Assembly (NCBI RefSeq): GCF_009602425.1
Contig: NW_022261062.1
Location: 96,514-160,513, forward strand
Length of the DNA: 64,000 nucleotides
Reading direction: 5' to 3'
Source of the DNA: Actinia tenebrosa
Lineage: Eukaryota > Cnidaria > Anthozoa > Actiniaria > Actiniidae
A program made the position numbers and the translations under genes. The notes under the pieces are model-generated. The model had not been told where the DNA came from. It worked only from the letters and a program-made list of their open reading frames with translations, and did not search any database. The first letter of the stretch is position 1. Each line of letters begins with the position of its first letter. This document shows, in pieces, positions 1 to 46,700 of this stretch.

Positions 1-262
1 AATAGAAAGTATGTACTTTAGGCCAGGTCGCCAAGCTGTTTGGACACTTTTTTCAAGTGGCGACAAGCAGATTCGTAATCTACAGGCTTCAAGCTTTAAA
101 ATGATACCAAGAAACCTTGGCCACCCATGGGGTGCAGCCAACTTGAAAAATTCTGGGTTTAGCTTCTAGACTACAAATGGGATTCTGAAAGTGTAAGTAA
201 TTAAAACGTCATCATGCTTGGGTTAAGATCTATTCTAACTCAAAAAGAAAAAGATTACTTAC

Positions 263-15735
<15,473 letters not shown>

Positions 15736-16689
15736 GATCTATGCGTCCTGTTCCTTCCGTGCACAGAACGAGTTAGCCCTTGTAATTTCAAATATTGGTA
15801 TCGGACAAGTCACTGCTAATTAAACCACAGGAGTCCTATCTATCAGAACCAGCTGACCAGAAAGGATGCGATTACTGAGTTTAGCGATTCGCTTCAGTTC
15901 TGTAGAAAAATAACCGACTTACATTTGTTTTCAGACCAGTCACGTACCACGCAAAACGTTTCTGCGCAGTGAAATCATACGTCAGGACTGAAAAAGAGCC
16001 GGCATCAAATCCTCCGACGATAGCCGGGAAGTTTAATCTCAAATTGCCTTCAGAAATTTTTCATGAAGTGCTAAATATACTATATCGCTCAGTTCTAAGA
16101 TCACAGTACGACAAATCGGCAGAACAAGAAACGTTGGTTATAATAAAATAAGGTCCACTTCCTAAAGGGCATTTAGATATAAACTGGACGATAGTTTCCA
16201 ACGCAGACGTTATTATACAACCGAATAACATATGAATATATTAATCTTATTTACCTAAACCTATTGTCTATTCAAAGCACGTGTGTTTTAGAAAGAGGCC
16301 CTTGAGTTCACTTATGCCATCACCAATCCTCTCTCGATTATTGGTGTTTCCATGACAACTGATTCTGTGGGATTTAGACCTCAAGCACTGAAATAATCCA
16401 TGATTTTTTTCTCGTCGCTTGATTTAAACCGTAGCTAGATTAATATAATATGAAAGGAATTAATAGATAAGTGAAGCATGCTTTGAAGAGGGCAATTTTA
16501 ATTCATTTTGATCTATTGATGATCAGTGTGAAGCAACTTTAATTTTAATGGCCTTTGGTCGGTTGTCGACAAACTCCACTTATGAACGACTGACATTTTT
16601 GAATCGTTTATCAATCACAAGTTTTTCCCCAGTCAACCCCAAATGAAATAGAATACTCTTAAAATCACTAAAAGTCTAAAAGTCTTATG

Positions 16690-16846
16690 AAGGAAAATAA
16701 TATTCCCCGGCTATTTTAGGGCTGTCTTTCACAGAATTCTTAAAACGATATTCTTAAAAACCCTTGTCTAAAAGTCTTTTGATGAAAAACTTGTGAAGGA
16801 TTCGGTAAAAGACAACCCTAAAATAGCCTGGGAATGTTATCTTTTT
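16690..16846. mobile_element. Fold-back repeat
   Basis: ATATTCCCCGGCTATTTTAG is inverted as CTAAAATAGCCTGGGAATGT. Parts of the arm (AAGGATTCGGGGAAAGAC) recur at 16890, so the element was probably copied or rearranged. Confidence 0.6.
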
Positions 16847-18636
16847 TGTATTGATAAAAGCATCAAATCATCTAAATCTATTATCATGTGAAGGATTCGG
16901 GGAAAGACTACCCTGCGTTCCAGAGGCCCCTCGACCTCCTAAAGTTTCTGGAACCCTGGGTAGGAGAAGACAACCCTAAAAATCGGGAATATTTCCTAAA
17001 TCTTCGTACGCATATAAGAATGTCAATGCGTTTACGAAGCTTTTACGAGTAACCGAGAAAAAAATTTAAAACGTTGAAAATAAGCCATGTTATGCTGAAA
17101 ATAGTCGGTCTTTCAAAAGAAAACTCGTGAGTCTACTTTTAAATGTATTCAGTAATATATCTGCTTTTAAGTTTTTTCCAGATATCAAGTTCTTTCGAAT
17201 TCAGTACCTAAGTACATAAAAAACTTTCTTTTTCCAACGCTCGAAATGAAACTTTCTATCCAGTGAGACAATTTCAAGAGCCAATCAATCCATTATTGCT
17301 GACTGTTTGTCAGTAATTGGAGTTATTTGCCGTCTATTTACTCAAGACTACTAACAATTTTAGTCTTTCATGTATTTGTACAGCTGCTGGCTAGGTATAC
17401 ACCAGGTTTTATTTCTTTCAATTCTTCAGTTGCTTCAAACAAATATACCTACATGATCTTATGTTTGTCTTTATTCTATATTTGCTTGTGTTACTCTTGC
17501 TATTGCTACGAAATCTTGATCCCCCCTCGCTGTGTTTACGACGGGACCTAAGATTTGGGAATAAGGTTTTGACAGTGTCTCCCTTTTGCTTTTATTTGCC
17601 TTTGATTCAATGTTGTTACATTTCTTCAGCATTATATTTTCGAGAGAGTTCCTTCAACTTTTCGATTTTTTACGACTAACCAAATTATTCTTGGCGAATT
17701 ATCGCCTGAGTATACTCACTTCTTGTTATTTATTACTGCTTTTCATCTTTGCCAAGTCCTAGTAAAATGTATTTTTAAACTATTTCCTTTGTCGATAATA
17801 TTTTGCAAATTAAAGTCTAGCGTGGGATTTTATTAAGTAATGTTAGTTTATAATCCAATAATTTTCCGGCGTCCTTTTCCCCGGTTTTCAACTTCAATTC
17901 TTCCTCGCCGCTTTTACTAGGAAACATTCCAATATAGCATATATAGTTATCATTAAAACGAGAAAAAAAAAAAAACAAAACAAAACAAACCCTGTTAAAA
18001 CTAAGTTTGTAATATTTATTTTTTCTAAATTTCATGCGTTCAACGTATGTCTGCTTTTCTTTTTTTCCATTTTTTCTTCTATTTGGAATTCTCTGTCGAA
18101 ATTTCCATTTAAACTCCCCAACACATGTCCTACTTGGAGACAGTTATTTTCTGTATCCATAATATCTAATTATTCACTTGCATAACAGAACTATCGTTTT
18201 CTTTTGAATTAATGAGCGTTTTTTTAAAAATTTCATGTCAACTAGTTAACGTTTTACACAGTCAATATCGGACGATGTCGAATAAAAAAACTACGGGCAT
18301 CATTAACATCGACGGCTGAAAAACTCAGACCTTGCACTTGATTCGCATGAATCATATTTATTCATAAACTCAAACCCTTTTAGTTACGTGAGTTTATTTT
18401 GATTTCCAACTTTTGTTTTTTGTCCACACTGAAAGGAAATGTCTTTGCTTCATCTGTTTTTTTTCTCTATAAAATTATATTCCTATCAACTGATTTTTCT
18501 CATCTTGCAAATTTGCAAATTCAAACGTGTAAGGTAGTTTGCGTTATGTTTGCCTGTGGGTTGGTAGTTTTTCATCTATTTTTTATAATTAGTACCTATG
18601 TTGTTACCGTTGATATTTTTGAAAAGTTGCTTTCTT

Positions 18637-18677
18637 CCTTCCTTCCTTCCTTCCTTCCTTCCTTCCTTCCTTCCTTC
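18637..18677. repeat. CTTC microsatellite
   Basis: Ten tandem CTTC units on the plus strand. Confidence 0.9.
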
Positions 18678-18745
18678 TTTAATCCCTTTAATTCCAAATT
18701 ATTTCAATTCATCATCAAACTAACTTATATAGTTAGTTCTAGACT

Positions 18746-18905
18746 CCAGGGTCTTGTTGTACGAAGCCTGGATAGCGCTATCCAACGGATAAATCCTTAT
18801 CCAGTGGATAAAATGATGTTGTTATCCAATAGATTTATCCACTGGATAATGATCTGATTTATCCGCCGGATAGCGCTGTCAAGGCTTCGTACAACCGGGC
18901 CCTGG
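18746..18905. mobile_element. 160-bp MITE, copy 2
   Basis: Ends CCAGGGTCTTGTTGTACGAA and TTCGTACAACCGGGCCCTGG, with inner GGATAGCGCTATCC and repeated TTATCC/GGATAA. Matches the MITE at 11218-11357. Confidence 0.88.
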
Positions 18906-20977
18906 AGCTTAAGTAACTGAACTTAAAGTAAGGGTCTTCGTTTCGATTACCAGTCACAAAATGAATATTCCCCGAGCCTGGGTGTCTGATATTTTACACA
19001 GTACTTAGGAAAAAATAAAGTGCACTAAAGTTTTAAGTCATTCTTCAATACTGTCATTAAGAGTCAAAAGTAGACAGTCCGGGTAAAGCTGTCGGAACTA
19101 CACCTTCAACTAGTTTTAATTTTCGTAAAGATAAGCTACTTAGCTGGAAAAAACTTTTAATTTGTTTTAGTATTTCAGATTATATTCTCTTACGGCTCTT
19201 TCCGTAAAATGTTAGTTAAAATCACTTACTATATATAAATATTTTTTTCATCGTTCACAATTTTTGGTGGGGTACTTGAGATGAAGGATCTTTTTTTCTA
19301 GGATAATAATCTTTTGGCCGTCTTGGCCGCGAAAATTGAGAACGTTGGCAAATGTGATGATTATTTTTATTCCTTTAAGAGATACTATTTTACTGGTTTT
19401 TTTTTCTTTTCTACATTTGTTTTGTTTTTACGAGCTGTTTAAGAGGAAATGCTTTTCAATAATGAGCAATAATGGAAAAAAGCGCTAAAAACTAGACTTT
19501 CGTATGAGTTTTGATTCCAATGTTCGTTTTGGGTTAACACTCAAAACCTTTTTTAAACAGTTAGAAACTGATGTATGATAAAATGCCTGTTTGCAGCGGT
19601 ATTTTCAATTGTACAAAGATGTTTTTGTTGCATTTGTGTTAGAATATTGCTTTGTCAGGCTTCTTTATAGAAAATATATGGGAAATATGCAAATGAAGGC
19701 CTAAACCTCATCTTCGAATAAAATGTTTGCTTTGGGTCAAAACTTTGATTCCACTTTCATCGGTCGTCTCCACTTCCATATAAGTTAATCTTTCTGAACA
19801 ACAAGATTTTAGCCTTGTACAAAAGCCTTTCTTTAAGAAAATAGTTTTTGGTGCTCGCACTGCTTGAATACGAAAAGAATTCTCTCTTAATTTTCTTCTA
19901 TACATCCCCACTGATATCTTGTTGCTATCTAGTGTTGTTCGTTCCTCATAGTCTTCTTCTAGTTCTAGCTCTTTGCCATCCTACAATTAATAGACCATCT
20001 GATACTTTGTCTTTGACCTTGGGGGCAGTTAACAAATCTACGAATCAAAAACAACTGGTTTAAATGAGTAGTAATGATCTTAATTGAACCTCGACTATGC
20101 AGGGGCCTCCTTTGTTCTGCCTTTTAAAACATCAACATCTTTAAAAAAACATTGGCGGAGTGTTAGTGCTATTATAACAGTAGCTGACTCTCAGTTTTAG
20201 TCGGTTAATTACAATAATTTCGCCAAAATTCGAACATTTGGTCCACGACATCAGCTTGTCATGCTGTGCGGACAGAAGGCTATAAAAAACCATTAATTGT
20301 TTAAATAGATTCACTCATTTCAGGTGCTACGGATATTAATCTGTCTTATCTCCCCCATCCCCCACCCCCTCCCCCTGCACACACGCTTATGGCTCAGTCG
20401 ACAATACGGTTTATATTGGCGGCTCTCGGCTCCTGATCAAAGTTATAGGAGACTCCACACTTAACTCCACGCTTTTCGTTTAAAAAATCCCCTCAAGCAT
20501 TTTATTTTTAATAATAATAATACAATAATAATACTTAATTTATCCACGGTGTATCTCATCAGGTTTTCACAAATTATGATAATCAAAGCCCTAGATAAAG
20601 AATAATAACTTTTTCTGCTTCCATTCGTAAAAAAATAAAAGGCTAAATTTAAAGCTGAAATTACGATTTTCTTCGCGATGCAGTTTGCACAAAAACTTCA
20701 TGATGAAGATTAAATGTGAGTTTATTTGTTTCAGTTTAGGATCCAGCTCCGAAGAAACAGGATAACGTATTTCACTGCTATTGTAGGGTCGTCGCTTCCA
20801 TCATTTTCAAGCTTGCATAGGTAAGTAGCGGGGTCGTTGCATATTTCTTGTACTTTCAGTTTACTGGTTTCATTCTAGTTCCTCCTCAGAAACTATGAAG
20901 TTTTCAATCGTGACGTTGAACTTGGGAATTCCCTAAGTATCGAATTGCCCTCTTAGTATAGGTAATAGGGCTACCTG

Positions 20978-21103
20978 CTGTCCAATTTGGAAATAATTGG
21001 AGGAAAAAAATTCCGAGGACTGACAAAATGGGAAGAGGTCTATAGGCCGAAGCCAATTTGGCAGTCAGAGGAATTTTTTGAATTCAATTATTTCCAAATT
21101 GGA
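20978..21103. mobile_element. 126-bp fold-back element
   Basis: GTCCAATTTGGAAATAATTG is inverted as CAATTATTTCCAAATTGGAC, with GAGGAATTTTTT pairs further in. Confidence 0.75.
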
Positions 21104-21179
21104 CAGACATGTAGTCCTCGTCCTATTGCAGATTAATTATATCATCCCAAACTATACTAGACTGATTTCATAAGTCATA

Positions 21180-21335
21180 GTATAGTTTTCTCTCAAAAGA
21201 ATGACTAACTTGATTAGCTTTTCAGCTATTTCAAATAGCTGTGCTCGTGTTTTTGCAATTTTAAATTTATGTTTCATGTAATTCTTTCCTCCTTGAGTGC
21301 AAATAAACTATTGTTGTTGTTGTTGTTGTTGCAAA
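21180..21335 (+). repeat. Possible LINE/SINE 3' end with GTT tail
   Basis: CCTTGAGTGCAAATAAACTA followed by about seven TTG units. A stem ending in such a short tandem tail is typical of retroposon 3' ends. No reverse transcriptase frame is present. Confidence 0.35.
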
Positions 21336-24300
21336 TGGGAACGATCCAAATTAATCTTTAATTTGGACAGGAAAGAGAATTTGAAAATAATATGATAGTT
21401 GGTTATATGGGATTATAGAGTGATGATACAATTAAACAAAGGTTTTATTTCAATTAATATATTAAAATGAGTCATTCTCTCTAGGATTTTCTCCACGGCG
21501 CATGCATCACTTGACTCCTTTTTCAAGCGCACCTGACGTGTTCATTGACAATACATTTAATTCAAAATCCTATATTTATCAACTGAATATAAGTTGCGGA
21601 CGCTTTAATATATGTCACTAACCTATACTCTTCCCCTCTCTGCTTCTGTATTTATTATATTTATTATTTATTATATATAGAACTCTAGGAAAACAATGAA
21701 ATTGGGTGTTATTTGAAAATCTTTATAAAAATCACAAATCAAGAAGTTTTCTCTTCAAAGTAATATGCTTCCTACAAGCTCACTCTTCAACGACCCTTAG
21801 GGCATTGAGTACGCTTCATAATGATTATTGATCTACTCAGAAAGCGCAAATGAACCCTTTGAATTCTCTTGTGGACTCTGAGGACTTCAATCTCAATTCA
21901 GTAAACAAACCTGCACTATTTCAATAAACGTTACTTTAGTGCTCATAATTTAAGGGGATGGTGTCAATTATTAATATTTGAATCTGGATTGATGGGGCAA
22001 TGAAGAGTTGTTGTTTTTTCTTTACTAATGATGTCGATAGGTTTTCCCGACTGTTCTCTCGTTCATCTCCAGGGTGTTGGTGGAATGACTTAAAACTACA
22101 TTTTAATTTGTTATGACCCTTTTTTTTAGTAATAGATTTTTTTTAGATTTTGTTTTGTCTATTTTGTTTTCCGAATGAATGGCGGTCTTTATACATAGGA
22201 TGAGTACTTAGGAATATTGCTTCAAATACGTTCATTATTTCAATGATTGCCGGCTAAGGATTTCCGGCCTTGATGCGCATCTTTAGAGCGTTGGTGGAAT
22301 AATAGATATAATCGCATGCTCGATTCAATTGTCTCAAGAATTGTAAGGAGTTAGAATATTGTGTTATATAATTCAGTCAGTCACACGCGTAGGGATTTTC
22401 ATTTGAGAATTGCTTCACCTATCGTCCAGGGAATAGGTGGATATAATCGCATTTTTTATTCGTTTGACTGAGTCAATTGAAAAGGAGAATAAAACGTAGA
22501 GCTTTTACTTGAGAAATTGCTCAACTTCTTATCCAGACTCGACACTCAACTAAAATGTTTCTAGCTTTGTGAATTCTTTTGTCCTACTTAAAACTTCTCA
22601 ATTAATGACCAGCGGAAATTGATAGTCATGATCTATTAGGTAAATCGTCATCACTAGCTAATAAGATCACAATTACTGATTACTAGATTTCATTGCTATT
22701 CTTTATCACTATTTTTATAAGTTCTACTATAAATATATATTTTTTCTATGAACACGTATAATGGAGGCGGGTTAGTTATCAAAAAGGGCTTAGGAAATGA
22801 TCACGCACTGGATCTCCTTGCTGGGAGGTGACGGTTATTTAAGCTTATAGCTTAACCCCTGACTGCTTTTAAGCTTTTTTATCTTTTAAGAAAGTAATAG
22901 TTCTTAGCATGGTATTTTAAAGTATTTTTATATTGAGAATCGCCAAGTATTGAGGAAAAACGACTTCAATTATCTCTGTTAACCACCTGTAGTTTCTAGT
23001 TGCTCTTTCAATGAAACTGTTGTTAATCAAAACTTTCTGGAAGTCTTTTTTGACACTTTCAAGATAATACAGTGGACTGTAGCTTAATATTTTTTTATTT
23101 GCAAGAAAAAAAGAAGAAAAAAAAAGCAACCAGAATTATTTTATTATGTTCAGTCATTGACGTCCTCCAAAGCCAACTTTAGCGTCGCGACATCAAACTG
23201 TATGATTTCGCACCTGCGCCAGTAAAACCCTAAAGTTTTGGTGCGAGTCTTTGATGAGTTTCAAAAGTAGACTGGAACAAGCGTTGTCATACGTGCGCAA
23301 ACGGTAAATATCGATGAACATTGGATCCAGACGTTCTTGATGGCACCCCTTACATACGCCGGCATAGCGTGGGTGGGTTCGGTTTCTACCGTTGATAAGC
23401 GTGAATACGCGTCATGATAGATGCGTAAACTTTGATGTTAACGCGACGTCGGGTACCGTGAGAGCCAAAAGTGTTCTAGATTCTCCTTATAGATATACCA
23501 TACGTGGGGTCTTTCTAAACCATTATCCTCAACTCTCAAAAACGTGGTTCTTAAGGTTCACTTAAGATTCTTGTTTCGTCTTTCACTTTCAATCGTTAGA
23601 GCCCATCTAGAGATGTTACAGATAATGGTTTTCATATATCTTTATCCTAAAGATCGACTCTTTCTTCTTCAAAAAAGGTAGGGGAGGGGAGAGAGTGTAT
23701 AGTGAAAAATAGAGTTTTACCAAAATTCCAGACAAGAGCAGTGGCTTTGTCACACAAACTGGACACGGTGAACTGATCTTTGTAGGTTAAGTTTGGCTCA
23801 TGTTGTCCCTGTGGAATTGGCGAGAACTTTCCGCCCGTGAAGACGCGCGCGCGTGCTCGCTCCGTGAACCCTGGGATTGTCACCAGACGCTACTGTTAGG
23901 ATTCGCCTTTAGTAAATTTCGGAAAAAGGAAAATCTTAAAACAGAATATTTAGTTCAATTCTTTATTTTTCATTTTGTTTTCTTCGTTTGCACATTAGTC
24001 GAGATCGAGAAAGCACCTATAAAATTAGAGTTACGACAGTGGAATCGGGACAGTCGGTCGGTCCCTCTCACGGTAGCGGCCATTTTGAAAAGCGAGAGAC
24101 CATGAAGGACAGGTCCATTATGGTCTATTTTGTAAAGTCGCCGAACTCCTACTTCACAAAAAAACGCTATAACTTCATGTATTTTCCGTTCCAAGGAAGG
24201 CTACCATTTCCTCACTAAAATACGTGGTAACATTGCAATGATTTTAGGCAGTGTTTCCTATCATTTTTTCTGTAGAGATTTTTTCCATAGATTATATACA

Positions 24301-24398
24301 ACAGTTATTCTTTGTAAATTTACATTCATAATTTTAAAGGTCTGCGATCGCTATTTCTAAACAACATACAGTGGAACCTAAAATATTCTTTTACAAAT

Positions 24399-24540
24399 AT
24401 AGACCCCTTGAGTCCCGAGAGGAATTGTTCTGAGGGACAAACCAATGGATTTTTTTTTTGCACAAGAAAAGACGGCCTATTGTTTTGTCCCCAGAACAAT
24501 TCCTCTTGGAAATCAATGCAAGGGGCCCATATCATGTTAG
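24399..24540. mobile_element. Fold-back element related to the 130-bp repeat
   Basis: GAGGAATTGTTCTGAGGGAC is inverted as GTCCCCAGAACAATTCCTC. The ends ACCCCTTG and CAAGGGGC pair. The left end matches the repeats at 5188 and 34122. Confidence 0.65.
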
Positions 24541-25249
24541 GGTTATTTGGCCTAGAGTAGTAAGTTCTAGAGACAACGCCCTGAGCTAAAAAAAACCTTT
24601 GGAAGACACTGTCCTAGGTTCTTTTTTGTTAAATGAACAACAACTTTGCGAAAGGATTTTAAGTCTTAAGGCATACTCCATTTTTAAAGGCATTGTTGTA
24701 AATTCAGTGCAATAAACATATGAAGAGCCTGCCATTATGAGACAGGTTCCTTTCTGGGATAGCAACTTCAGCAACCAGGGAATCCATTATAAAGCAATGC
24801 GAATCCGATGCAAATCCGATGCAAATCCGATGTGGAATCCGATGTGAATCCTTTTGCGACCAGCACCAAATCATAGTACTGACTTTCATTTAATGCGCAA
24901 TTTTAGATAGTTACCGGCAGACAAATACATTAAAGTAACATAAATGCCTTAGGGATCTCTGTGAATTTTTGCAGACAGCTGGATCTTAATACTATCGATT
25001 CAACACAGGTGTCAAAGCTGAGATGTTTTCTCATTAATGTTTTAAAAATCAAGTTTGATCTATGCTGTAAATCAGTATCATTCTGCAAGTATATTTGATT
25101 TTTGATGAAATGTTTGTTTCGATTTTACCCTCCCTTCCCCTACCCCCTTAAAAATTATCTGCAATCTTCATTCGGGGTTTCATTTTCTAGAATGCGATCA
25201 TTCCTTTCTTCATGCGTAATGCAATATGCACATATAAAGCTATAGGAAG

Positions 25250-25560
25250 ACGACTTCCGGGTCCAAAACGAAAAGTAGCTCTATCAAGATTGTTCTTACT
25301 TTTTTCCTTCATGACAGGATTTGACGTCCAAATTGATGGTTTTCAATCATTCCCAAGAGAATTAAATAACAAAAGACACGGCGGCCATGTTGGAGGATAT
25401 AACAAAAGAGTTCATTGACAATTCTTTTGTTAAGTTCCTCCAACATGGCCGCCGTGAAAACCATCAATAATTCTAATTGCTTCAAGTGGAGGTTAAATCA
25501 TTGAGAAAATTTTGTTGTTTAATCTTAGTTTTTTGTAAAAAGTTGGACCCGGAAATACGT
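25250..25560. mobile_element. 300-bp fold-back element with CGGCCATGTTGGAGGA core
   Basis: Nested arms: CTTCCGGGTCCAA inverted as TTGGACCCGGAA; GATGGTTTTCA inverted as TGAAAACCATC; CGGCGGCCATGTTGGAGGA inverted as TCCTCCAACATGGCCGCCG. Similar CCAACATGGC pieces occur near 31800, 38060, 38150 and 40180-40280. Confidence 0.75.
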
Positions 25561-25929
25561 CACAACTTAACAGCTCTATAAGTCTGAGGAAACTATTCGC
25601 ACTCAGTTGGTATATATGTGTATATTTTTGTACAATTCGTAGTTTTTGTAAGAGTTTTTCTTCTTTTTTAACGTTGGGAAATGATTCTTGTAAAATGCCT
25701 TGTCTTGCAAATTCTTGTACTGCTTCTCAACCAAGGAATTTCTGACGATTTATCCCTTGAATGTTCCGTTTGCTTGACAAAAAGCTTTGTCAGTGCACAG
25801 ACAAGTGTGGCATTTTCTTTCTCTCACTTTGTTTCTTTTTCCTTTTCGGTATTACCATATAATGGATGACAACGACTGTTTGTGCCACCAAAAACGGGGG
25901 AATCGATTTACGAACATCATTAGAGATCA

Positions 25930-26310
25930 CTTCGGTTGCCATAGTGATGTATTACCATGGCATTGCTTGATTATCATAGTGATGTTGGATTACCATAGTG
26001 ATGTTGAATTGATGTTGTAACGAAGAATTACAAGTTGCCAAGGTGATATCCAGGTTACCAAGGTAATGTTGTGGTTACTATCATAATGTTACCAAGGACG
26101 TTATGATCACCATGGTGACGCCACCTATAACCATGGTAATGATTTTGATAATCAAAGACTGTTAGCACACTGACTCTGCAAAGGTTTCATTCTCAGTTTC
26201 TTGGTTGCTGCCGAAAGTGATGTCCAGGTTACCAAGGTAATGTTGTGGTTACCATCATGATGTTACCAAGGACGTTATGATCACCATGGTGACGCCACCT
26301 ATAACCATGG
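25930..26310. repeat. Cluster of GTTACCATGGTGAC-type palindromes
   Basis: At least ten imperfect palindromes such as GGTTACCAAGGTAATG, GATCACCATGGTGACGCC, TAACCATGGTAATG and GTTGCCATAGTGATG. They resemble RFX X-box half-site pairs (GTTRCC..RGYAAC). Function is unknown. Confidence 0.6.
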
Positions 26311-26335
26311 TAATGATTCTGATAATCAAAGACTG

Positions 26336-43744
<17,409 letters not shown>

Positions 43745-43755
43745 TTTAGACAATC

Positions 43756-43782
43756 TTAAATCCTTGTGATTTTTCTACTCAT
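43756..43782 (-). promoter_or_regulatory. Possible upstream ORF in gene A leader
   Basis: A 9-codon ATG-to-TAA frame (MSRKITRI) ends 11 nt before the gene A start codon. If transcribed in the leader it could lower translation of the receptor. A TCTCTTTCAG sequence further upstream could be a 5'-UTR splice acceptor. No TATA box was recognised. Confidence 0.3.
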
Positions 43783-46700
43783 CTTGGACGCACCAGTTAA
43801 ATGGAAAAAAAGTCTGAAAGAGATGCACATATGTGGCTCAAGGGATGTCCTGGTGTCCGCATTGATAACGTACAGTAGTCCTTCCTAACAACACACTAAA
43901 GTCGTCATGTTTTCAATGGACTTAATCATGCAATTATAGGTGCCAAATACGAATGTGAAGTCCACACATAGATGTCAAGTAAACAAGCAGTTGATAAACT
44001 TGAACTCTTCTTTCCCTCTTGCTGTTTTGGGATCTCGTTTGTTTTTGTTTAGCGGATTGGATTGGATTACACTGCACTTGAGTTTTCGTATGAGTTTTGA
44101 AGACAAGCAAATTCGTAAGTCAAATTATGCAAAGCGCAATCAGGTCGAGTTTTGATTGGCGCATTAGTTTTACGGTATGTTGGCTTTGAAAATAAAGTCA
44201 GGGTAAAGTTTCAATAGCTTCAAGTGACAATTTACCACGCCTCTGTCATTCATTTCTAAATACAAGAGATGTTTCAGTATGCTTGTATTTCCGGTACAAA
44301 TGATAAGTTTTATTCCACGCTTGGAAACCAGAGTACGGACCCAAGTTAGTTCGGCTGCACGCAGACTAAAAGTTACCCGCGCAAGCAAAATTAGAAGCAA
44401 AAAATATGAGCAACCAGTTAAGCCTGTTTATTTAGCCAAAGAAAACTACGTCCCCGAATAACCTTGTCAACTTGGATAAAAACCAAAACGATTGTTGTAA
44501 GATGCTGGGCGTCTCATTACTCTATTGTCCTATTGTCTGCACTAAACTCGTTCCATCAGTAAAAGTGTTATGTGGGCCAACATTTCGCAAATAGAAGTGA
44601 ATCTTAACTCATTTGTGCCCAATGGAATACTCCGCCCTCTGCTTTAACATTATGAATAACGGAACAAACTGTTTCTTTAATCACATCGTATTGATTTCTA
44701 GATTAGCTCATTTCCATATTAAACTCCATGTGAATATATATACAATATGTGTGTGTATGTATGTACTTCTGGGGAATGTCAAAGCCGAGGCTTGATTATC
44801 TAATGGATTATTGTACTTGAAATCTCAGCGCTTAACGTATTGCCCTCGACTCTCTTCACTGAAACACACTCCGATATTTCCTTAGGTAATTTGCTCACCG
44901 ATTAACGAGAGATCAACATTCTGTTTACCGAAGAATTAGTGTTACAGGAAATGTTTATTTGCTCTTACGTTTTTAAGTGTACACCTCGAGCTTCACTGCA
45001 GCGGGCCGAGTTAGAGGCAAGTATCACGGGCATTTTATCAGCATGAGTCCTCTACATAGTTCTTACCTTTTTATGACAGCTAGTATGCTACCCCCCAAAA
45101 ATCCTACACGTGTTTGTGGTCGAAACTCCGTAGCTCTTGCTAGACTCGAAGCTGGTTTCTGTACGAGGAGGGATTTCCGTGGCTTCTCCTTGAGCTGTTG
45201 ACCTATGGAGTTACCTGTCGAGGGAAACAAGGCTTTACGATTGTGCTAGCTGACGCTTATCTTTCTCGCCGTGCGATTACTCAAAACGTTACACCAGAAT
45301 TCAGCGCCGTTTGTGAAAAAACTTACAGCGCAAAATTAATTATTCACCAGGACTGAAGAGATGGCTTCAGGATAAGGTTATGGAGCATCGCCACGAACGT
45401 GGGTGTCTATGTAGTTTTTTCAAGGCAACCGATACTTATGGGGAATGCGTGCCTTAGGGGGTTGTCAGAAACGGTTGCCACTCTGATACCAAAGAAATCT
45501 GTCAAACAGAGGTGAAGTTTTGGTCTGTCACTGCTGTCAAACATCTCAAGCATCTCGAGTTTGTCTCTTCAGGTTTTATCGAAAAGATCTTTCAGCAGCA
45601 GAGGTATTGTTTCCATGCTCAGACCTTTGTGGCCGTGCGTGCGGTTGCACCAGGACAGACCTTGAGCCTAAAACAATGAAGATAACGATCTCGCAGATAA
45701 GGGATTCTTTCTTCGATATGATGATAGCTTACTCGGCTGTGCTTTCTATCGGAATGTTTTGGTTGTGCTCGAGTTGTTTGTTGGTTTAAACAGTTTTTTC
45801 AGTTTGTTGTTTTTTCAGTTTTTTTTTTTGTTGTTGCTAGTTTTGTTTTTATAATTGTAATGAATTGAGATTTAAGTTGTTCTCTTCGGACATCGATCCG
45901 TACAACAGGAGTAGTTATAACCTTTTCCAGACAGACAATTTCGATCGAGCTACCTTAAGTTGACTTTAATTACTGAACGATATTTTCATCGGGTTTTGCC
46001 GGCAACTTAGTAGTTCACTGAAGAGCCGACTACTAACTTTCTGTCTATGTTCATGTGTCTTTATTCACATAGATGCTGTCCAAAATGTGGCAAAACTAGA
46101 GCTTGAGCAATGGAAAAGAAACAGACGTTAAGCCGACGTGTGTAAAGGAAGTCCGCGAACTCTTCCTCACTACCTCCCTTCCTTCCGCCTCTCGTACTTG
46201 CATAATTTCCACGAATTAAAACTCGGCGAGAATTGTGGCATTTTGTTTTTCTTCGCGCCTGAATCAGACGCGGTGCATTTTCTTAATAAACTAAGATAGA
46301 TACTCTGCACTATGGTAAATAGTGTTAAGGTCTAGCTTCGGAATGCGTGCGTGGGAAGTATGACGACTTTAATTCTTTTCTGACGGCATTCCGTCGACCT
46401 GAAATGGCTCACGGAAGGCTTTTCCATTAAACATGGGAAAAGTAATTGCGATTAAATTACTAGAAACGTTACAAACTGCTTCCATCCTTATCGCTCCCAT
46501 TTAGTCACCATAACGGTTTAAAATCTGTGATATAAATGCCTGTTATAAAGCAAAAAGTTGAAAGTTCCTTCCCCCCAAAAAAATACTTAACCGCTAATCT
46601 ATGTAAATTATGTCAAAAATGCCAGGCAAGGGAATGCCTTTTAAATGTGGCCGTTCGGAAAACCGCCAGAAGCCGACCTTATGATAAAGCCGAAAAAAAT

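Larger units (their letters stand above)
15736..26044. other. Intergenic region between the two receptor genes
   Basis: No gene supported on either strand. It holds the MITE at 18746, fold-backs at 16690, 20978, 24399 and 25250, a possible retroposon end at 21180, loose repeats of an ATATAATCGCAT-bearing unit at about 22290-22500, and a TCCGATGCAAA short tandem at 24797-24850. The gene B promoter should lie just above 15735, but no TATA-type signal was recognised. Confidence 0.6.

Noticed and set aside
1-165. Open frame on the minus strand from a TCTAG acceptor at 166 to the window edge, in the right phase to be gene B's last exon
   Set aside because: The translated sequence (starting KLNPEFFKLAAPHGW) shows no likeness to gene A's tail, and the acceptor lacks a good pyrimidine tract. 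The true last exon is more likely outside the window.
23647-24218. Several overlapping frames on both strands around CCCTGGGATTGTCACCAGACGC
   Set aside because: Frames lie on both strands of a sequence that resembles a dispersed repeat; no splice or family support.
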